Shown: one piece after another, positions 41,518 to 51,088 of the stretch
Numbering within the stretch: position 1 is the first letter of the stretch
Layout: every line of letters begins with the position of its first letter
Origin: Pseudobdellovibrionaceae bacterium
Lineage (GTDB): Bacteria; Bdellovibrionota; Bdellovibrionia; Bdellovibrionales; Bdellovibrionaceae
DNA length: 64,000 bases
Reading direction: 5' to 3'
NCBI GenBank assembly: GCA_019637955.1
Contig: JAHBUS010000005.1
Coordinates: 186,001-250,000 of the forward strand
The notes under the pieces: model-generated
Databases searched by the model: none
Told to the model about the DNA's origin: nothing
Seen by the model: only the letters and a program-made list of their open reading frames with translations
Program-made: the position numbers and the translations under genes

Positions 41518-42201
41518 ATGGCGACAGCGAACACAATGGAAAAACCCTTCTTCCTCACGTCCATCGGCAAGAAGTATTTGATGGGATTGACCGGCCTCGT
41601 CTGGTCGGGATTCGTTTTGGGACACATGGCGGGGAATCTGCTCATGTTCTACAGCGCGGATGCGTACAACAAGTACGGGCATGCAATCACCAGCGGCGCG
41701 ATGATCTACGCGATCGAGACCGTCTTGGTTCTTTGCTTGATCACGCACGTTGTTTGCGCGATCTCGCTCACTCTTGAAAACCGCGCGGCGCGCGGCCATC
41801 AGCGCTACGCGATGACGCCAAACGGATCGAAAGGCGCCACTCTGGCCTCGCGGACGATGGCCATTCAAGGCTCGGTGATCTTGGCGTTCGTTATTTTGCA
41901 CATCGCCACCTTCAAGTACGGCACTTACTACGAAACGACGGTCGACGGCGTGGTGATGCGCGATTTGCACCGCCTGCTGATCGAAGTGTTCCAGCAGCCC
42001 GGCTATGTGGTGTGGTACCTGATCGCCCTTGTTTTCTTGGGCTTTCACTTGAGCCACGGTGTGGGCTCACTCTTTCAAAGCTTCGGTCTTAAAAATAACG
42101 CCAACGAAAAACTGATCCAGCGATTGGGATGGGCTTATGGCCTCATTGTCGCCGCCGGATTTCTGGCTCAACCTATTTACTGCTTTGTACGAGGGGCTTG
42201 A
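41518..42201 (+). CDS. sdhC: Succinate dehydrogenase/fumarate reductase cytochrome b subunit
   Basis: A 227-residue membrane anchor with five predicted helices. His residues in four of them ([36 protein letters not shown]) fit a di-haem type B complex that uses menaquinone. The start [20 protein letters not shown] resembles the b558 family. It is followed three bases later by sdhA, so this is a three-subunit SdhCAB complex with no sdhD. Confidence 0.93.
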   Translation: MATANTMEKPFFLTSIGKKYLMGLTGLVWSGFVLGHMAGNLLMFYSADAYNKYGHAITSGAMIYAIETVLVLCLITHVVCAISLTLENRAARGHQRYAMTPNGSKGATLASRTMAIQGSVILAFVILHIATFKYGTYYETTVDGVVMRDLHRLLIEVFQQPGYVVWYLIALVFLGFHLSHGVGSLFQSFGLKNNANEKLIQRLGWAYGLIVAAGFLAQPIYCFVRGA

Positions 42202-42203
42202 TT

Positions 42204-44123
42204 ATGGCGATTCTCGACGGAAAAGTTCCCGGCGGAACCATTGAACAAATCTGGGACGACCATAAGTTCCACATGAAGTTGGTCAATCCCGCCAACAAAC
42301 GAAAACACAAAGTCATTGTCGTCGGAACCGGTCTTGCCGGCGCCAGCGCCGCGGCCTCGCTCGGAGAGCTCGGCTACAATGTTTCGGCTTTCTGCGTCCA
42401 CGAAAGCCCCCGTCGCGCCCACTCGGTGGCGGCCCAAGGTGGGATCAACTCGGCCAAAAACTACAAGAACGACGGCGATAGCGTCTACCGACTTTTCTAC
42501 GACACCGTGAAGGGCGGCGATTTCCGCGCCCGTGAAGCCAACGTTTATCGTTTGGCGCAAGTGTCGACCCAAATCATCGACCACTGCGTGGCTCAAGGCG
42601 TTCCGCTCGCTCGCGAATACGGTGGACTCTTGTCGAACCGCTCGTTCGGTGGCGCGCAAGTGTCGCGCACCTTTTACGCCCGCGGGCAAACCGGACAGCA
42701 GCTTCTGATCGGCGCTTACCAGGCCATGATGAGACAGGTGGATAAGGGCCAAGTGAAGCTCTTCAACCGCCGCGAAATGCTGGATCTCGTGGTCGTCAAT
42801 GGACAAGCCCGCGGCATCGTTGTTCGCAATTTGGCGACCGGTGCGATCGAATCGCACGAAGCCGATGCCGTGATTTTGGCGACCGGCGGTTACTCGAACG
42901 TGTTCTTCCTCTCGACGAATGCCATGGCCTGCGCGGTGACGGGAGCGTGGCGTGCGTACAAACGGGGCGCTTATTTCGCGAACCCCTGCTTCACGCAAAT
43001 CCACCCGACCTGCATCCCCGTTTCGGGCGAGTTGCAGTCGAAACTCACGCTTATGTCCGAATCGCTGCGTAACGACGGCCGCGTGTGGGTTCCGAAAACC
43101 AAAGGCGATAAACGTCCCGCGAATCAAATCCCCGATTCTGAACGCGACTACTACCTTGAGCGCGTTTATCCGAGCTTCGGGAATCTCGCGCCCCGTGACG
43201 TGGCTTCGCGCCAAGCGAAGTACCGCGTTGACGAGGGCTTAGGCGTTGGCCCCACCGGTAAAGCCGTCTATCTCGATTTCCGCGATGCGATTCAGCGCTT
43301 GGGAAAAAAAGCGGTCCAAGAGAAGTACGGCAACTTGTTTGAGATGTACGAAAAAATCACCGGCGAAAACCCCTACGAAACGCCGATGCGCATGTACCCG
43401 GCTCCCCACTACACGATGGGCGGTTTGTGGGTGGACTACAACTTGATGAGTAACATCCCCGGCCTCTTTGTCGCGGGTGAAGCGAACTTCTCGGATCACG
43501 GCGCCAACCGTTTGGGCGCTTCGGCGCTGATGCAAGGCTTGGCCGACGGTTACTTTGTGGTTCCGTACACGATCAGCAATTACATCGCTTCCACGAAGAT
43601 CGAAAAGGTCGCCACCACGCACGATGCCTTTAAAGAGGCGGAAAACAACGTGCGCGCGCAGATCACCCAGCTGATGGGCATCAAAGGGAATCGCAGTGTC
43701 GACTCCTTCCACAAGCAGCTGGGCCATATCATGTGGGAGTACTGCGGTATGGCTCGCAATGAAAAAGGCCTGACCGCGGCGTTAACCGAAATTCCGAAAC
43801 TGCGTGACGAATTTTGGCAGAATGTGCGTATTCCGGGCGATGCGAATTACGTCAACACCGAGCTCGAAAAAGCCAACCGCGTGGCGGACTTCTTGGAGCA
43901 AGGTGAGCTGATGTGCTTGGACGCTTTGGAGCGCAAAGAGTCCTGCGGTGGCCACTTCCGTGACGAGTACCAAACGCCGGATGGCGAAGCGATGCGCGAC
44001 GATGCGAACTTCTGTCATGTGGCGGCTTGGGAGTGGGGCGGAACCGCGAATAAAAAACCCACCCGTCACACCGAAGAGCTCAAATTCGAAAACGTCAAAC
44101 TGGCCACGCGGTCTTATAAATAA
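42204..44123 (+). CDS. sdhA: Succinate dehydrogenase/fumarate reductase flavoprotein subunit
   Basis: A 639-residue catalytic subunit. The FAD fold [19 protein letters not shown] is near 37-55. The covalent FAD attachment block [14 protein letters not shown] is near 73-86. The active-site region with YTMGGLWVD and [17 protein letters not shown] is in the second half. The ATG at 42204 gives the family-like start; an upstream in-frame codon lies inside sdhC. It catalyses succinate/fumarate interconversion at the inner face of the membrane. Confidence 0.97.
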   Translation: MAILDGKVPGGTIEQIWDDHKFHMKLVNPANKRKHKVIVVGTGLAGASAAASLGELGYNVSAFCVHESPRRAHSVAAQGGINSAKNYKNDGDSVYRLFYDTVKGGDFRAREANVYRLAQVSTQIIDHCVAQGVPLAREYGGLLSNRSFGGAQVSRTFYARGQTGQQLLIGAYQAMMRQVDKGQVKLFNRREMLDLVVVNGQARGIVVRNLATGAIESHEADAVILATGGYSNVFFLSTNAMACAVTGAWRAYKRGAYFANPCFTQIHPTCIPVSGELQSKLTLMSESLRNDGRVWVPKTKGDKRPANQIPDSERDYYLERVYPSFGNLAPRDVASRQAKYRVDEGLGVGPTGKAVYLDFRDAIQRLGKKAVQEKYGNLFEMYEKITGENPYETPMRMYPAPHYTMGGLWVDYNLMSNIPGLFVAGEANFSDHGANRLGASALMQGLADGYFVVPYTISNYIASTKIEKVATTHDAFKEAENNVRAQITQLMGIKGNRSVDSFHKQLGHIMWEYCGMARNEKGLTAALTEIPKLRDEFWQNVRIPGDANYVNTELEKANRVADFLEQGELMCLDALERKESCGGHFRDEYQTPDGEAMRDDANFCHVAAWEWGGTANKKPTRHTEELKFENVKLATRSYK

Positions 44124-44137
44124 TTAAGAGGCATCAA

Positions 44138-44932
44138 ATGGGCGGCACTCATTCTCAAAATATCAATCTGAAGCTTAAAGTTTGGCGGCAAAAGTCGGCC
44201 AAGGACCAAGGTGCGTTCGTTGAGTACGACGCGCCCAACGTTTCGACCGACGCTTCTTTCTTGGAAATGCTCGATCAAGTGAACGAAAAACTCGTGCAAG
44301 CCGGACAAGAGCCGATTGTTTTTGACCACGACTGCCGCGAAGGGATCTGCGGATCTTGCGGCTTCATGATTAACGGCAATGCCCATGGTCCGCAGAAGCA
44401 CACCACCGTGTGCCAGCTGCATATGCGCCAATTCAAAGACGGCGAAACACTCGTGCTTGAACCCTGGCGCGCAAAGGCGTTCCCGGTCATCAAGGATTTG
44501 ATGGTCGATCGTGAAGCTTTTGACCGTGTGATCAAATCGGGCGGCTACATTTCCGTGGACACCGGTAACGCTCAGGACGCCAACAACATTCCGGTTCCCA
44601 AACCCGATGCCGACGAGGCGTTTGCTTCGGCGACGTGCATCGGCTGCGGCGCCTGCGTGGCATCTTGCAAGAACGCGTCGGCGATGCTGTTCGTGGGGGC
44701 GAAGGTGTCGCATTTGGCTTTGCTCCCGCAAGGTCAAGTCGAGCGTGCTGAGCGCGTTCACCGCATGGTGACACAGATGGATGCCGAAGGCTTTGGCGCC
44801 TGCACGACCACCGGCGCGTGCTCGGCGGCTTGCCCGAAGGGCATCTCTTTGAGCAACATCGCGCGCATGAACCGCGAGCTTCTCGTTGGAACTCTGACGA
44901 AGAAAGAGGCCGCGGAAGGCGACGGAATCTAA
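44138..44932 (+). CDS. sdhB: Succinate dehydrogenase/fumarate reductase iron-sulfur subunit
   Basis: A 264-residue subunit carrying three clusters: [2Fe-2S] in CREGICGSC (about 67-75) with a later Cys, [4Fe-4S] in [13 protein letters not shown] (about 168-180) and [3Fe-4S] in [15 protein letters not shown] near 229-243. It conducts electrons from SdhA to haem b and quinone. It is 14 bases after sdhA. Confidence 0.97.
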   Translation: MGGTHSQNINLKLKVWRQKSAKDQGAFVEYDAPNVSTDASFLEMLDQVNEKLVQAGQEPIVFDHDCREGICGSCGFMINGNAHGPQKHTTVCQLHMRQFKDGETLVLEPWRAKAFPVIKDLMVDREAFDRVIKSGGYISVDTGNAQDANNIPVPKPDADEAFASATCIGCGACVASCKNASAMLFVGAKVSHLALLPQGQVERAERVHRMVTQMDAEGFGACTTTGACSAACPKGISLSNIARMNRELLVGTLTKKEAAEGDGI

Positions 44933-45169
44933 CGAGAATCTCCGGACTCTTTTTTTAATTTGAGAGGTGGCGCAGTTCTGCGCCACATCAATTTCACCGG
45001 TTCGACAAGTCTGCGTGTCACTGTCCTCGAGAGAGAGACAGCGTGATCAGCATTTCGATCTTCAACATGATGTCAGCACCCAGCACACGACCCAGAAGGG
45101 TCGATCAAGATTCGATGCGCCTTTGGTGCATCAACGGCGGACAGGAGTCTGCAGAAGTGGGGAGCGCAC

Positions 45170-45388
45170 ATGAAAAAAGTTGGAGACCTGATGAAGGACA
45201 TGGGTTTTCGCGAGGACGCGCCTCAAAGTTTAAAAGAGGCGTTCATCAAGAATCTCATCAAAGCCGCCACCGGCGCCGAGGTGCAGACCCCGTCGGAGAA
45301 GAATGCCGAAAGAACGAAGAAGTGGATGGATGCTCAGTTGAGCTTCGACTTTGGTCCGGACGGAAAGCCGCCCAAGAAGGTGGGATGA
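45170..45388 (+). CDS. Small hypothetical protein (72 aa)
   Basis: A 72-residue soluble protein (KKVGDLMKDMGFREDAPQS at the start, SFDFGPDGKPPKKVG at the end), charged and mostly helical by composition. No family is recognised. It has a reasonable GGGGAG site before the ATG and an ATGA overlap with a 39-residue ORF downstream. The coding signal is moderate. It lies between sdhB and the subtilase gene, with a 237-base gap upstream that shows only a hairpin at 44967-44986. Confidence 0.55.
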   Translation: MKKVGDLMKDMGFREDAPQSLKEAFIKNLIKAATGAEVQTPSEKNAERTKKWMDAQLSFDFGPDGKPPKKVG

Positions 45389-45504
45389 ATGACGCGCATG
45401 CGCCTGGTTCCAAAATAAAACCACCGTTGCGATTTGGTTCTAGACGAGGAGCGTCTCTTGATTGGTACGATTTGAAGCCTGAGCAATTACTCAATCCTCA
45501 TTAA
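45385..45504 (+). CDS. Tiny ORF (39 aa) translationally coupled to the 72-aa gene
   Basis: The ATG at 45385 overlaps the stop of the preceding gene (ATGA), with AAGAAGGTGGG just before it. The product ends RRGASLDWYDLKPEQLLNPH and has no known family. The coupling is the main support. An in-frame longer reading from 45043 exists but would overlap the 72-residue gene fully. It could be chance. Confidence 0.35.
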   Translation: MNDAHAPGSKIKPPLRFGSRRGASLDWYDLKPEQLLNPH

Positions 45505-45547
45505 TTTAGCCGCCCACAAATGGGCGCAATCAGTAGGAGAATGATCG

Positions 45548-47185
45548 ATGCAGATTCATGGACGAAGTCTCTTCATGCTCGTCAGCCTGTTTTGCCTCAC
45601 GGCAATGGCCGCCAAACCAGAAGCCGTTCCCGGCGAATTCGTGGTGAAACTCCGCGAGTCCGCATCGACACACCAGTTTTCGGCGCAGTCGCTCTCTCAG
45701 AAACTGGGTGCCTACGTCAAAAGCTCAATTCCTGAGCACAACATCGTGGTCGTCAAACGGCCTGTCATCGAAAACAGCGCGTTCGCGCTGAACACGCTCA
45801 GCCTCAACCCGATGGTTGAGGTCGTGGAGCCCAACTATATCTATCGAATCAACCGCACTCCGAACGACCCCCTCTTTGGAAACTTGTGGGGTCTTCGGAA
45901 TGTCGGTCAAAACGACTCCGAAAATCAAATCGGCATGACCGGCGTTGACGTGGCGGCCGAGAAGGCTTGGGACATCACCACGGGATCGTCGAATGTGGTG
46001 ATTGCCGTGATCGATACGGGCGTGGACTACAACCACCCGGACTTGAAAGACAATGTTTGGACCAACGAAGCCGAACTGAATGGACAAGCGGGCGTTGATG
46101 ACGACGGCAATGGTTACGTCGACGATGTCTACGGCATGAACTTCACGGAAGCCTCGAAACCCGTTGCCAACGGCTTGGATGACCATGGCCACGGTTCGCA
46201 CTGCTCGGGCGTCATTGGTGCTCGGGGTGACGACGGCCGCGGAATCGTCGGCTTGAATTGGAATGTTCGCATCATGCCCGTGAAGTTCTTGGGCGCGGAT
46301 GGCGGCGGCTCGCTTGAGGGCGCGATCCTGGCGATCGACTACGCGACCAAAATGGGCGCGAAAATTTTGAGCAACTCGTGGGGCGGCGGCGGCTACTCGC
46401 AGCTTTTGAAAGAAGCCATCGAGCGTTCGAATGCGGCCGGCACTTTGTTCGTCGCGGCGGCGGGCAACGAATCGAACAACAACGACACGGCGGCGACTTA
46501 CCCGGCCAGCTACGATGTTGAAAATATCCTGACGGTCGCGGCCATCGACAACCGCGGAACTCTGGCGTCGTTCTCGAACTACGGAAAAAAATCGGTTCAT
46601 GTCGGCGCGCCCGGGGTGAACGTTTACAGCTCGATCAACGGCGGCGGTTACGACTCTTGGTCGGGAACTTCGATGGCGACGCCTCACGTTTCAGGAATCG
46701 CGGGTCTGCTCGCGGCCAACGAACCTGGTTTGACCGGCGTTGAGATGAAAACCCGCATCATGGCGACGGCTCAACGCCTTCCGGGCCTCATCGGTAAGAC
46801 CAAAACGGGCGGTTTGGCGAATGCCTACACGGCCTTGACCAACGCCGTAACGCCTCCCGATATGAACGACCCCGCGCAGTGGGCTTCAAAGCCGGCGGCG
46901 ATCTCGTCGGCGCATCCGTACGCGAAGAAAACAAAAGAGACCTTTGAGCTCGACGTTCCTGGAGCCAAAGAGATTTCTTTGTACTTCTCGCGCTTCGACA
47001 CCGAGAGAAACTACGATAAAGTCACCCTTTACGACCGTGCGGGCAATAAAGTTGCCGAAATGAGCGGCAATTTTGACGACTCGTATTCGCCCGCCATCAG
47101 TGGCGATTACGTTCGACTGGTGTTCACGTCGGATGATTCGGTTGAAAACTATGGTTTTGATATCACGAAAGTGGCGTACCGCTAA
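45548..47185 (+). CDS. Secreted subtilisin-family serine protease
   Basis: A 545-residue S8 protease. A signal peptide (LFMLVSLFCLTAMAA) is followed by an I9-like propeptide (PGEFVVKLRESASTHQ to about 98). The catalytic triad is Asp in VIDTGVDYNHPDL (about 155-167), His in HGHGSHCSGVIG (about 219-230) and Ser in SGTSMATPHVSG (about 375-386). The oxyanion Asn lies in AAAGNESNN. The last 100 residues are a separate beta-rich domain resembling a C-terminal P or CUB-like module. It is probably secreted, where it could digest proteins from prey or the environment; the substrate is not known. Confidence 0.95.
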   Translation: MQIHGRSLFMLVSLFCLTAMAAKPEAVPGEFVVKLRESASTHQFSAQSLSQKLGAYVKSSIPEHNIVVVKRPVIENSAFALNTLSLNPMVEVVEPNYIYRINRTPNDPLFGNLWGLRNVGQNDSENQIGMTGVDVAAEKAWDITTGSSNVVIAVIDTGVDYNHPDLKDNVWTNEAELNGQAGVDDDGNGYVDDVYGMNFTEASKPVANGLDDHGHGSHCSGVIGARGDDGRGIVGLNWNVRIMPVKFLGADGGGSLEGAILAIDYATKMGAKILSNSWGGGGYSQLLKEAIERSNAAGTLFVAAAGNESNNNDTAATYPASYDVENILTVAAIDNRGTLASFSNYGKKSVHVGAPGVNVYSSINGGGYDSWSGTSMATPHVSGIAGLLAANEPGLTGVEMKTRIMATAQRLPGLIGKTKTGGLANAYTALTNAVTPPDMNDPAQWASKPAAISSAHPYAKKTKETFELDVPGAKEISLYFSRFDTERNYDKVTLYDRAGNKVAEMSGNFDDSYSPAISGDYVRLVFTSDDSVENYGFDITKVAYR

Positions 47186-47213
47186 AGCGGAGCACTTTCG
47201 TCATCTGGAACCG

Positions 47214-47244
47214 AAAAAAACCCCGGTCAGCGCCGGGGTTTTTT
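47214..47244. terminator. Bidirectional intrinsic terminator between subtilase and XRE gene
   Basis: CCCCGG/CCGGGG stem (47221-47238) with a six-base loop, preceded by seven A and followed by six T. It sits after the subtilase stop and overlaps the final codons of the convergent XRE gene. Confidence 0.85.
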
Positions 47245-47517
47245 CGTTTGCCGTCCATAGAACAGGCTTCGCAATTTTTCTTCGAGCTTGGCGACCTTGA
47301 ATTCCAAGAACTTCTCGAAAACGACATCCTCATCCATTTTATAGAGAGAAATCAGCTTCTTAAGCGCTTTGATCGGGATCGCCGAGCCGTAGCCGCGCTC
47401 CCAGTCCGAGATGCTCTGGGCCGACTTCAAACGAAGGTGGTAGGCCACATCTCCTTGGGAGAGGTCATTTTTTTGCCGGCACGCTTTCAGGTAGGGGCCC
47501 AATTCGAGTTTTTTCAC
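47227..47517 (-). CDS. XRE-family regulator A of a tandem paralogous pair
   Basis: A 96-residue Cro/CI-type helix-turn-helix protein (HTH about 7-60: KACRQKNDLSQGDVAYHLRL, then QSISDWERGYGS). After the HTH comes an Ile-Pro-Ile region and a basic helical tail ending KKPRR. It shares a large part of its sequence with the neighbouring regulator B. No effector domain is present, so it may act as a small repressor or antitoxin-like protein; no toxin gene is adjacent. Confidence 0.82.
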   Translation of the reverse strand: MKKLELGPYLKACRQKNDLSQGDVAYHLRLKSAQSISDWERGYGSAIPIKALKKLISLYKMDEDVVFEKFLEFKVAKLEEKLRSLFYGRQTKKPRR

Positions 47518-47589
47518 AGTGGCAAGGATACTCGAATTCGCTCAACCTGAGAACTAGAATTTTTAAGACAAAAAAATCTTAGTATCGCG

Positions 47590-47874
47590 TTAAGCCTTGT
47601 AAAACTCAGCCTCGATTTTTCGGGCGAGCTTTTCCTTCTCCTGAGCAAGGTACATCTCGAAAACCACCGATTTATCCAAGTTCAGCACTTCAATCAGGAC
47701 CTTCAGGGTGCGGATGGGAATTCTGGACCCGTAGCCACGTTCCCAATCTGAGACGCTTTGCCCCGAAGTGAGGCCGAGCTTACCGGCCAGCTCCGCCTGC
47801 GAGAGCCCGAGAAGCCGACGGGCGCGGCGGATTTGCTCACCTAAACTGACTTGAGAAACGACTCTGTTTTCCAT
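47590..47874 (-). CDS. XRE-family regulator B of a tandem paralogous pair
   Basis: A 94-residue Cro/CI-type regulator. The HTH runs about 10-60 (QIRRARRLLGLSQAELAGKL, then QSVSDWERGYGSRIPI). Comparing by eye with regulator A, about 39 of some 82 aligned residues match, and the segment SDWERGYGS is identical. Similar reading helices imply related operators. The genes are 72 bases apart on the same strand and follow unrelated exported-protein genes. Confidence 0.82.
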   Translation of the reverse strand: MENRVVSQVSLGEQIRRARRLLGLSQAELAGKLGLTSGQSVSDWERGYGSRIPIRTLKVLIEVLNLDKSVVFEMYLAQEKEKLARKIEAEFYKA

Positions 47875-47948
47875 AAGGCCAAGTTAGCTTATCTGTGTGG
47901 AAGCATGGGGGACCCAGAATGGAGATTTCTCCATAATGGGATTCGATC

Positions 47949-48419
47949 TTAGTCTTTGGAGTTGCCGGCCGACAGAGAAAGTCCCGGATCCCGGCCATAA
48001 AGGCAGGAGAGGGATTGGGATTTCGTGGTTTTTTGCAGGTCCAAGCGGCCCGCGCGGAAGAAAAGCGTCAAATCGGTACGGGATTCGCGCACGACCTTAC
48101 CGGCTTTTTTGGCGCTCACCGCCTGCGTCGAGAGAAGCAAGTTGCTCTGTTGAACGGTTTTGGATTCGGCGCGGAAGTCGATGCCTTCTTCCGACCAGCG
48201 CTTGATGAATTTTCCATTGTTGATATTGCAGAGCTCGGTTTCGGTTTTTTCGTTCAGACTCTTCATCACAAACCCTTGGCACTTCTCGTCGGGGAGCAGC
48301 TCGAGCCGCGAAGGACAACCCATCGAGCCTTTCTCGAGAAGAAAAGCACCGCCGGGAAGCGGGCTTGCGTGCGCAAAGCCCGAGAGAATCAAGAGCGAAA
48401 ACAGCAGGGAGAATTTCAT
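47949..48419 (-). CDS. Exported hypothetical protein (156 aa)
   Basis: A 156-residue protein with a signal peptide (FSLLFSLLILSGFAHA). It has four mature Cys, near 35, 47, 64 and 139 (MGCPSRLELLPDEKC, TELCN, LSCLYG), suggesting disulfides. No known fold is evident. It is 12 bases downstream of the lipoprotein gene and probably shares its transcript. Confidence 0.68.
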   Translation of the reverse strand: MKFSLLFSLLILSGFAHASPLPGGAFLLEKGSMGCPSRLELLPDEKCQGFVMKSLNEKTETELCNINNGKFIKRWSEEGIDFRAESKTVQQSNLLLSTQAVSAKKAGKVVRESRTDLTLFFRAGRLDLQKTTKSQSLSCLYGRDPGLSLSAGNSKD

Positions 48420-48431
48420 GTGGCGTCCTTC

Positions 48432-49301
48432 TTACTGTCCAATGGCTTTGTAAGTGGCTTTGCGAACGGTCGTCCATTTGTGATTGCGGCCGACGAGTTC
48501 AACCGTGCGAATCTGAATGGCCGCGGTCTTTTTGTCGGCGCCGATCGAAACGGTTTGCGCGATATCGCCGGTAAACTGAGCAATTTGGCCGGCTTCGCGA
48601 ACATTCACCGCGCGGGCATTGACGGTCATGGCGGCGCGAACTTTTTCTTTATTCGCGATGAAGGTGTCAACGCGAACGGCTTCGGACTTGCCGGTTTTGC
48701 GTTCGATCGATTTGGGGAAGTCGATCGTCACGCGCAAGAAAGGCATGCCGGTGATCCCCGTTGAAACGGCGTCTTTAGCGGTGTGGCAAAGCACGCGAAC
48801 GCGCTCTTGAATCGCTTGATTCACGGGGGCGTTTTCGGGGGTCTGTTCGCCCGCCGCGAGCATTTGGCCTTTGGCTTTGGTGTCGGTGTTTTCGATTTCG
48901 ACCCAAACCTCAGTTTTTTCGAGCTCCCAAGAGCCCGTCTCATTATCGGCCAACTTGCCGATCTCACCCGTCTCGTTTTGAGACAGTTCGAGTTCGCGGG
49001 GAAGCGCGCAGGAGGCATTGGCGCTCATGGGCTGCTCATTCAACTTGGAATCATCAATCGAAACGGGCTCTTCGACGGTCGGAGATGTCGTGGTTCCGGG
49101 TGCCGCAGGCTGCCCCGTTTGCGGATCGACCGGCGCCGGATTCGTTCGGCCGCTCGGCGTGGGGGTGGTTTTACCGTTGGGGGCCGGAGCGCCTCGAACG
49201 GGAACCGCGGGCTTGTTTTTAGTGTCATCTTTTTTGCCACATGCGACGACGACAAACAAAGCGACAAAAACCGACACTGCTAAACCAATAGCGTTCTTCA
49301 T
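48432..49301 (-). CDS. Lipoprotein with Pro/Thr-rich linker, unknown function
   Basis: A 289-residue protein. The signal sequence ends in a lipobox (VVVACGKKD), so it should be lipid-anchored. Residues about 25-80 form a low-complexity Pro/Thr/Ala/Gly linker. The remaining 200 residues are a globular domain with mixed beta segments and two Cys. The ATG at 49301 has GAGAGG upstream; an in-frame GTG two codons earlier is less likely. I recognise no family; surface exposure is plausible. Confidence 0.75.
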   Translation of the reverse strand: MKNAIGLAVSVFVALFVVVACGKKDDTKNKPAVPVRGAPAPNGKTTPTPSGRTNPAPVDPQTGQPAAPGTTTSPTVEEPVSIDDSKLNEQPMSANASCALPRELELSQNETGEIGKLADNETGSWELEKTEVWVEIENTDTKAKGQMLAAGEQTPENAPVNQAIQERVRVLCHTAKDAVSTGITGMPFLRVTIDFPKSIERKTGKSEAVRVDTFIANKEKVRAAMTVNARAVNVREAGQIAQFTGDIAQTVSIGADKKTAAIQIRTVELVGRNHKWTTVRKATYKAIGQ

Positions 49302-49359
49302 AAGCACCTCTCACGGACTAGAGGGGCAAAGAGGGTGCCAAGATTTTCGGGCCTTCGGC

Positions 49360-50235
49360 CTATTTGAGAAGGCGGCCTTGAAAGTGCTTTTCCAGGCGTA
49401 AATTCACGTAATCAGGAAAATCCAGCTGACAGCAGTGCGAGCCGTAGGGCAGACGCACCAACTCGCTGGTGCGGATGAGACGGTGCATGTCCTCTTGAAA
49501 CTTAAAGGGCGTGACGAAATCGCGGTCTCCCGCCAAAACGAGCGTCGGGACCGAGACTTTTTCGGCGATCTTACGGCCGTCGAACGCCATCATGTTTTCG
49601 AAGAGCGGAATGAAGACCGAGAGATCGAGCTGTCCCACCCCGCGCGCGTAGACTTCGATGTCTTTAAACTGAGTGAGCTGAAGGTTGAATCCGCCCGCCA
49701 GGCCCGACATAAAAATCGAAAGCGGATTGTCGACGGCGGCCCGCCAGGCGGTGCGGAAGAACTCGGGGTTTTTTTCGTACATGGTTTTTGCAAAATGAAA
49801 GAAGGGCTCGACGACATCGAGACCGAACATCCCTTTAATCGGGTTTTGCGCGAAGCCGTTGATAAAAGCCATCGACTTGATTCGATCAGGAACCAGATTG
49901 TACGTTTCAAAAAGAACCGGAACCCCGAAGCTATGGCCGACCAGGTGAACTTGATCGAGATTCCAGTGCTCGAGAAGCTCGGCGAGGTCCTCCCCCATTC
50001 CCTGGACCGTGAACTTTGACGGATCTCCCGGAGTGCTTTGATGGTGACCGCGCAAATCATAGGCGTAAACGCGCATGTCGTTGGCGAAGTAATGCAGCTG
50101 ATGGTGCCAGTGATTGAGGAGGCACGCGATTCCGTAAACGAAAACGACGGGTTCGCCCTGCCCGCGAATCTCGTAGTAAAGCTCGGCGCCGTCGCGAGTT
50201 TTAAAGGTGCCGATCTCTTTGGGTACTGTCTTCAT
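49360..50235 (-). CDS. Alpha/beta-hydrolase
   Basis: A 291-residue alpha/beta-hydrolase. The nucleophile elbow is GHSFGVP near 99-105. The acid Asp lies in VLAGDRDFVTP (about 238-248) and the final His in YGSHCCQLDFP (about 267-277). The oxyanion-side block VYGIACLLNHWHHQL replaces the common HGxP motif. No signal peptide, so it is likely cytoplasmic. The substrate (ester, lactone or haloalkane) cannot be told. It overlaps the FHA gene by four bases. Confidence 0.88.
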   Translation of the reverse strand: MKTVPKEIGTFKTRDGAELYYEIRGQGEPVVFVYGIACLLNHWHHQLHYFANDMRVYAYDLRGHHQSTPGDPSKFTVQGMGEDLAELLEHWNLDQVHLVGHSFGVPVLFETYNLVPDRIKSMAFINGFAQNPIKGMFGLDVVEPFFHFAKTMYEKNPEFFRTAWRAAVDNPLSIFMSGLAGGFNLQLTQFKDIEVYARGVGQLDLSVFIPLFENMMAFDGRKIAEKVSVPTLVLAGDRDFVTPFKFQEDMHRLIRTSELVRLPYGSHCCQLDFPDYVNLRLEKHFQGRLLK

Positions 50236-50933
50236 GATGCGAAACTCACTTGAATCAAGGTTTGGCCGATGCGGATCTTATCGCCCTCTTTTAAGGGGGC
50301 TTCGCTGGTGGCTTGGCCGTTGAGCATCACCAGCTTCGGGTACTGCGTGCGAAAATAAGCGACGCCGCCCTCGGAGCGAATTTCGAAGGCGAGCGGCGGG
50401 CACAAAGGTTCAATCAGCTCGACATCCAGAACATCGGAACCAAAGCGGCGCGGACCGTAGCCCAAGGTGACCCTGTGGTCCATCTGCATGCCTTCGATGA
50501 AATCCAGCTGCAGGGCCGGACGAAAAGCCTCGACGTGCATGGTGCGGTCTCGGTTTTTATTGGCGCGAACGGGAACCTTCTCGAGAAGCACTTCCCGCCA
50601 TGAACGGTTTTCAACCGGGATGACCCGTTCGGGGGGTTTTTCGTCCGAGACCTCGGCCACCCTCATCCCCGTCTTGCCAACCTGGAATCTGACGCCAAGC
50701 AGCAGGGCGACTCGTTTCACCTTTTGCCCATTGATCTTAAGGCCGTTGGCGGAGTCCCGGTCAGCCAAAACCAAGGCGCCCCGCTCATCCATCTCGACCT
50801 GAGCGTGCAAGGACGACACTTTGGGGTCGTCGAGCAGCACTTCGCCCGTGGTACGACCGATCCGCACCCCCTCCCAAACGGGGTGGCGCTGTCCGGCCGA
50901 GGGTCCATCTAGGATTTCGAGGTAAACCAGCAT
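50232..50933 (-). CDS. FHA-domain protein
   Basis: A 233-residue protein. The N-terminal FHA domain (about 20-90) has the typical phosphothreonine-binding pattern: GRTTGEV, SSLHAQVE and DRDSANGLKINGQ. After a linker, the C-terminal part (about 140-233) ends in LNGQATSEAPLKEGDKIRIG, which looks like a second FHA-type fold. FHA domains bind phosphothreonine peptides. No kinase gene is adjacent. The ATG at 50933 is supported by GAAGGATC; the frame extends further upstream only into the rpsF leader. Confidence 0.85.
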   Translation of the reverse strand: MLVYLEILDGPSAGQRHPVWEGVRIGRTTGEVLLDDPKVSSLHAQVEMDERGALVLADRDSANGLKINGQKVKRVALLLGVRFQVGKTGMRVAEVSDEKPPERVIPVENRSWREVLLEKVPVRANKNRDRTMHVEAFRPALQLDFIEGMQMDHRVTLGYGPRRFGSDVLDVELIEPLCPPLAFEIRSEGGVAYFRTQYPKLVMLNGQATSEAPLKEGDKIRIGQTLIQVSFAS

Positions 50934-51088
50934 GATCCTTCGAGAATAGCTTAAGGGCGGAGTGCCCTCAAGAAAAGCAGGGTCGAGGCTTGTCCACATC
51001 CGGTAATGGTGCTAAACCAGCCGGCTGGACAATCATAGAAATCCTTGCTCGTGGGAATGCCCCATGCGCTTTAACCGGAAGGACCTTA

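Noticed and set aside
44967-44986. Perfect inverted repeat GTGGCGCAG-TT-CTGCGCCAC after sdhB
   Set aside because: The 2-base loop and absence of a following T tract make it a poor intrinsic terminator; left as an unexplained hairpin.
45043-45384. In-frame 5' extension of the 39-aa ORF to a 153-codon frame
   Set aside because: It would overlap the 72-aa gene completely in another frame and lacks a ribosome site at its start.
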